64,000 nucleotides of DNA. It comes from Sipunculus nudus (Eukaryota > Annelida > Sipuncula > Golfingiida > Sipunculidae). The position numbers were made by a program, and so were the translations under genes. Below are positions 58,755-64,000 of the stretch, one piece after another (the stretch's first letter is position 1; every line of letters starts with the position of its first letter). Under the pieces are notes generated by a model, which was not told the origin of the DNA, made no database searches, and was given only the letters and a program-made list of their open reading frames with translations. The DNA lies in NCBI GenBank assembly GCA_026874595.1, contig CM049320.1:47320714-47384713 (forward strand), read 5' to 3'.

Positions 58755-59765
58755 ATAAACAAGGGACCTATGGGTCACAACGCTTAGCTGTTATATATGT
58801 TAAAAAAATATTATTTAGAAATGAGGCATATGCTGGTTTTGTGTGGTAATAAATATAAGCTGTATTATGAGTTGTTGTTGTTTAGCTTATGTATGATTTT
58901 GATAGTACCTTTAGAGACAGGGAAGAGGATTGATTTCATTTATTTTATAAACAAATGGAGTACTATTGTCACACAGATTTTGACTTGGCCATATAACTTA
59001 AAAGCAGAACATATAATATAAGGGTTTAACTATTAATTAAAAAAAAATTACAAATATTGTCCCAAATATAATTTTTATTAAAAATAATAAGAGAATCATA
59101 TGATTTTTTTAAAATGAAATATAACTGAAATGATTATTTTAATAATATTAAAGAATATATTCAGGAATGCATTCATGAATACATTTTGAAAGTATTTGCA
59201 CTGGTATTCATATACTTTCATTTTTACCTGAATTCCCATTCTTTATGCAAGAAATTTTATAATGGAGTACATAATCATATTCGTATTTAAATACAATTAC
59301 AAAGTATTCGCACCATGTCTGGTATTTATTCAGTTTTCACCAAACAATGATGTTGAGAATCCAGAATATACAAAATTCACACATTTAAATAATGATCATA
59401 AGTACCTGGTTTTATGGCTTTTATTTATATTAAAAAATAACTGTAATAAATTCATTTTGGACTAATTTCACATCAATGTACACACTAGACACAGTAGGAA
59501 TCTAGATTAATATTATCAACTGCATCTTTGTCTATCATTAATTTCCTTCATATGATCCCTAATGATTAGTAATGAATAATATGATTTACTTCTTTATCAT
59601 TAAAATTGAACTGAAAAATACCATAGGTGACTGCATGGTGTTATTTGGAATAAGTGACATTCTATCCATCGACACAAGATTCTTATATCATCAGTAACTG
59701 CGTGTTAATTTCCTGTTATTATAAACTAACAAATTCCTTTTCTATTTTTCTTTAATTTTTTATTA
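58755..59765. repeat. Dispersed host repeat, copy B
   Basis: Starts 'gggacctatgggtcacaacg' and follows copy A with many substitutions and indels. A third start ('gggacccatgggtcacggcg') is at 59769, followed by unrelated sequence. Confidence 0.65.
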
Positions 59766-62499
59766 ACAAGGGACCCATGGGTCACGGCGCTCAGCTGATC
59801 GTGATTGTACTATAAATGTTTCTCCACTGTGATACTATATCGAGTCGATAAAGCTTATGAATATCATGGACATGTTGGGCTATTATAAAGGAATGTAATG
59901 TAATATGTGAGTAAATGATAAATGAAATTACCTGACTGATGGATTAATAGAGTCAAATATAGTGGTTTATTTTTTATTTATTTAGGAGGGGTTGAAAATG
60001 TGATATATTTGAGCAAATATGAATGCAATGACAGCAGTAATAAGCAGTAGTAGAATGATGATAAGGCTATTTGTTGAAGGATCTAAAGTGTATGGTAGTC
60101 TGCAAGCTTTCAATTTGACAGATATGATGTTATGATTAACTATGCTGATGAAGTGATTTATGAATTTGTGACTGTATGACACAATATCTCTTTAGTCTTG
60201 ACAAGGTACATTATTGTGATGCCAACTATGTCTACATATTACACAATATTGACATAATTTCTGGCATGTACAAAGGTACCTATGGACGTATAGTTATACA
60301 AAATATTAAAGTATGAATATATCTGATTCATCTTGTTCTTGCTTACTGAGGCTGACTTTGGGATGGGGTTCGGAGAAGGGAAAAGTGAGGGCAACACGAA
60401 GGTGGATGTAGAAATATTCTATTGTAATGTTTTTCATTTATATAAGGATATGAAAAGCTAAGAGGAAAGGGGCCCTCCTTCTTCGTTATAGTAAAGTTCT
60501 AAATATATGATTGCAAACTTATACTCTGACAAGACTGTCATGAAGAAAAACAGTAAAATTTTGAGATACTGTGATGCATATGAAAATTTACAGATGGACA
60601 GGCAAGTGGACAGAATGGACTAATACCTTTATTTCACTTTCAAGGGAATAATGCATTTAAGTTTATATATAATCCTATTTTTTTTAAGCATATCCACTTT
60701 TTCCATCAAGAAGTTTTTATCTGAATCATTTTTTTATTTACAGGTTTTATAAATTTTTAATAAAAAAACCTGAAAATATAAGTTAAAATATTAGAATTGT
60801 TGCAAAAGTTGCAATCATCATATATCCAGAGTGTAGCTCAAATTGGGTCATATTATGCATACACATATATTTTATTATTTTTAAATCATAAATGTTTAAA
60901 CTGAATTTAAAAGAAAATAATGCCACAACATGGCATCTACAAGAATATTCCTTGAATCACTATTAAAAAGTTTTGCACATTGGAGTTTTCAGTACATGCT
61001 TAATTTTATTCACCAAAATAAAATAAAAGTAAATTTGATAAAATAAAACATCTTTTCGAATAAAGTATACACACTGTTGGTTGAATGAGGGACAAACAAT
61101 ATCATTGTGCTAATTACTATCCCAGTTTTAATTTATTACTGGAATTAATAGTCAATTTCACACCTGGTGAAGTTTTTACTCTTCTGAAGTAAGGAATTAC
61201 TTATCTGATGAACATCCACACTTTCATAACAATACACCACTTTGTGGACACAATTAAATGTACACTTTAATCATTGTAACCCTGGTGGTACTGTTACAAC
61301 GGGGAATTAGGGGAGTACTTCCCTGGCCATAACACAGTCACACGGCGCGTCAGGTGAATAACTGAGACAGTCCAAGTTGGATATTGTGCTGTTTTATTTC
61401 CAGTTGTCTTGGTTTACATGTTGATGATGGCGTGGGTCTGTCTGCCAGTTCCCAGCCCAACACAGGTTTTTTTATCAGTATTACTACGTCACAACCCTTT
61501 ACATCATCTTACACTTTTTCTATTGGATATTGGATGTGTGTCATTATGACATACCTGATGTTTAGATAACCATATATGGCTTCGGCTTTCGCCTACGCAC
61601 AAACTGTTTCCTTGTTTTACCTAAAGCTCATGTAATATCATTATATTCCTGTCATTAATATATTCAGGGTATATATTTGTCTCCTGATCAATTCTGTGTG
61701 ACCCAGCTACTTACTGACTCACTATTGGTACTGTTTTCCTGTCCTAAATTACTGCCTTATGCGTAGGCCGGTATTCACCGTACCTTTGACTTTTATATCA
61801 TTTTACACTGTCATCCAGATCTAAACCTGGCTTCTGCTGATGCCTATAATAACAGAATCTATTTTGACTTACTTGATTAAGTTTACGTTCACATGGCTAT
61901 AACAATTATACCAGTCTATAGTAATCACTGGTTGTCTGCATTCAGAATTTATGTCCATTAAAATACTCATTTATCAGCTTCTTTTCTAAACCTATATGCT
62001 AACCGACATATGGAGATCGGAATCCAAACACCTGTCTTACAATGGTAGACAATGCGTTGGTACACCAATTTAGGCTATTATCATTTCTCCCTGTCACTCT
62101 ATCTGTCTTTCCATCTGCTGAACTGGTAACTGATCTTATGTGTACCAAAATATTGCGTTAAAATCAGTAATTATTTATAATAGATATTAACACCTCTTTC
62201 CACATAACAGTACAATACAAAATCTAAAATGTAGCATAGCCTAGAATAAGAATGAATCAAATACAGAAAATATTAACACTCATCTAGTTTATGCACCATC
62301 TGGGGGGGGGGGGGGGGAGTGCAGGGCAGAGGGGAAGCCTGCTGGTAGTGGCCAGGCTGACCCAAGGCAAGCTGCCTGGGGTGGGTTACATAATGCAAGT
62401 GAAGGCTGTACTACTAGGTGGGCTAGATGTAAACAACACTTGACATGGTGTATGAAAACATGAATAAAAGCTATTCTTTCCAATCAATTTCTTTGTAAT
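59766..62499. other. Host AT-rich non-coding DNA
   Basis: No gene, RNA gene or clear long repeat was seen. A G-run microsatellite lies near 62303-62317. Confidence 0.45.
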
Positions 62500-62504
62500 T
62501 TCAG

Positions 62505-63735
62505 ATTTTAAAAGATTAAATCCTTATGTGTATATGCTGTGACAATTAAATCAACAGTGCCAAAGTTGGACAAATTTAAGGTATTGATTTTTTATTTATG
62601 CTAATAACTTGACAAATTTGCAAAATTCAGATCTAATTTTGGGTAAACAATTGAATCTTGATAAAAATAAAGTTATATTCCTGAAAAAAAGTCTCTAGGT
62701 TCAGCAATTCTCATGTTAGGTGAGTAAATATATTTCCTGATTTTTTTAAAAAATTGCATTATGTTTTGGCCCATAACTTCGAAATAATACCCAATACTGA
62801 CCTAATTTTTGGTATGTCCATAGAAAATGTATGAAAGAATGTGAATACTAAATACCATCAAGAACAGATCAGTGGTTTTGATATTAGGCAGCCTTGAAGT
62901 GTAACAATGGCTTTTTTTATGGAAAACAGAGTTTTTTTCCCTTAATATCTCGAAGGAACGAAGTCCTAATGACCAAATTTTCGGTATGGTAGGAGATTTT
63001 GGGGACATCTAAAATTATGCCGACAGCCTGGGGAGCACAGAGATGTGCACTGAATGACCTACAGTCATCAAAGTGGACTGCTTGACAATGTAATGGAATA
63101 CAACAAGAGCCTCCAAAAAAATTCAATAACTAGCCTAATTTTGCAGCTTTTATTTTCAAATTTCAGATTTTAACAGATTAAATCCTTATGTATACATGCT
63201 GTGAAAATTAAATCCACAGTACTTACAGGAAAAAAACGTGCCGTGGCCAAAGTTGGGCAAAATTTAAGGTACAAATTTTATATTTTTGCCAATATTTAAA
63301 AAAATTTAACAGATTTTGATCAAATTTTTGGTATACAATTAAATTTTGATTAATTAAAGTTGTATTACTGGAAAAAAAGTCCCTACCTTTAACACTTTTG
63401 GTCTAAAGTGACCAAATATCTTCCTGATTTTTTTACAAAGTCCATTATGTTTGGGCCCATAACTTTTTTAAATTATATAATACTGACTTAATATCTGGCA
63501 TGTACATAGGAACTATATAGAGGAATATTTATGGTAAATATGAAGAAAACCGGATGAGTGGTTTTGATATTAGGCAGTCCTGAAGTGTGGAAATAGATTT
63601 CTAATAAAAAATTGAGGTATTTCCTTAATATCTCGAAGGAACGAAGTCCTATTGACCCAATTTTCGGCATGGTAGGAGATTTTGGGGACATCTAACTGTA
63701 TGCCGAATTTCAGATTCGTAGGTCCAACGGTGTCG
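62505..63735. repeat. Tandem duplication of ~0.68-kb repeat units (host)
   Basis: 62505-63020 and 63165-63690 are collinear ('tttaaggta', 'taatatctcgaaggaacga', 'ggtaggagattttggggaca'), offset by about 680 bp. The small open frames on the minus strand in each copy are repeat translations. Confidence 0.6.
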
Positions 63736-63747
63736 AAACGTGCCAGT

Positions 63748-63800
63748 CTTACGGACAGACATCCGGACGGACATCCGGACGGACGGACGGACAGACAGAC
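63748..63800. repeat. GGAC-rich simple repeat
   Basis: Runs of 'ggacggacggacggacagac' follow the duplicated repeat; similar motifs end many mollusc dispersed repeats. Confidence 0.7.
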
Positions 63801-64000
63801 GACGGACAATGGACCACGACTATGACTCAGAAGACTTATAGTCAGCTGAGCTAAAAACCAATAAAAATTTATTAATTTATTGTTTATTGTTATGTAGTTG
63901 GTTAAAACTACTAGATGAGTTGGGTTGGACACCTGGATCAACTGTGGCTGGCCATAAGCTGCCTGGATTCCCCTGTATGCCTCGCCTCAAGCATGCATAA

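Noticed and set aside
1-64000. CRISPR arrays, tRNA, rRNA, bacterial operons or riboswitches
   Set aside because: None was seen; the tandem repeats lack the repeat-spacer pattern and the host is eukaryotic.

Overview
The window is metazoan genomic DNA, most likely from a mollusc and perhaps a bivalve. The evidence is intron-split host exons of a flotillin-1 gene, several decayed non-LTR retrotransposons, and dispersed repeats rich in phrases such as 'tgaccttgacc', GGAC runs and GGTGGCGCCACC cores. Its centrepiece is a 32,160-bp Polinton/Maverick (adintovirus-like) element at 3220-35379. The element has long terminal inverted repeats, 5'-AG...CT-3' ends and a perfect 6-bp target-site duplication (TGTATT at 3214-3219 and 35380-35385). 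It sits inside an older minus-strand LINE relic.

Inside the element, the left end carries an iteron-like TIR interrupted by a 91-bp x ~12 tandem array. Next come leftward genes: an overlapping proline-rich ORF pair at 5.06-6.12 kb and a ~500-aa unknown at 7.3-8.9 kb. They are separated by about 1 kb of non-coding degenerate ~200-bp repeats carrying ETS-like ACCGGAAGT sites. The rightward block runs: protein-primed PolB with an OTU-like and zinc-cluster N-terminus (9.1-12.8 kb), packaging ATPase, an 844-aa unknown, a very basic core-like protein, a first 'WEVA'-type protein, an acidic/basic protein, a DDE integrase with C-terminal chromodomain, a small membrane protein, three small basic proteins, an AT-hook/proline-rich protein with possible LC8-binding motifs, and two tandem major capsid protein paralogues (24.3-27.6 kb). 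A leftward RING-type gene (27.8-29.8 kb) diverges from a PC4-like DNA-binding protein (30.0-30.6 kb). Two more WEVA paralogues, a Cys-rich pair and a nuclear-type coiled-coil protein follow before the right TIR. Most genes have their own TATA box just upstream of the ATG, often buried in the end of the preceding gene. DNA replication (PolB, PC4), integration, packaging and virion genes together make this a virus-like, formerly mobile unit. No adenain-like protease was recognised.

Several element genes are broken by what look like single-base changes in homopolymers (PolB twice, the basic core gene, the Cys-rich gene, probably the 7.3-kb gene start) or by one in-frame stop (RING gene). The copy is therefore young but apparently not fully intact, or it carries assembly errors.

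Right of the element (35.4-64 kb) is host DNA: a LINE lacking its RT core, a pair of inverted palindromic repeats, a fossil L1/Tx1-like LINE interrupted by a tandem-repeat element, a decayed second copy of a Polinton gene at 44.4-44.8 kb, a 1.71-kb TIR element carrying 280-bp repeats, a 336-bp MITE, the last two coding exons of flotillin-1 (minus strand) and several duplicated dispersed repeats. All alignments and counts were made by eye.
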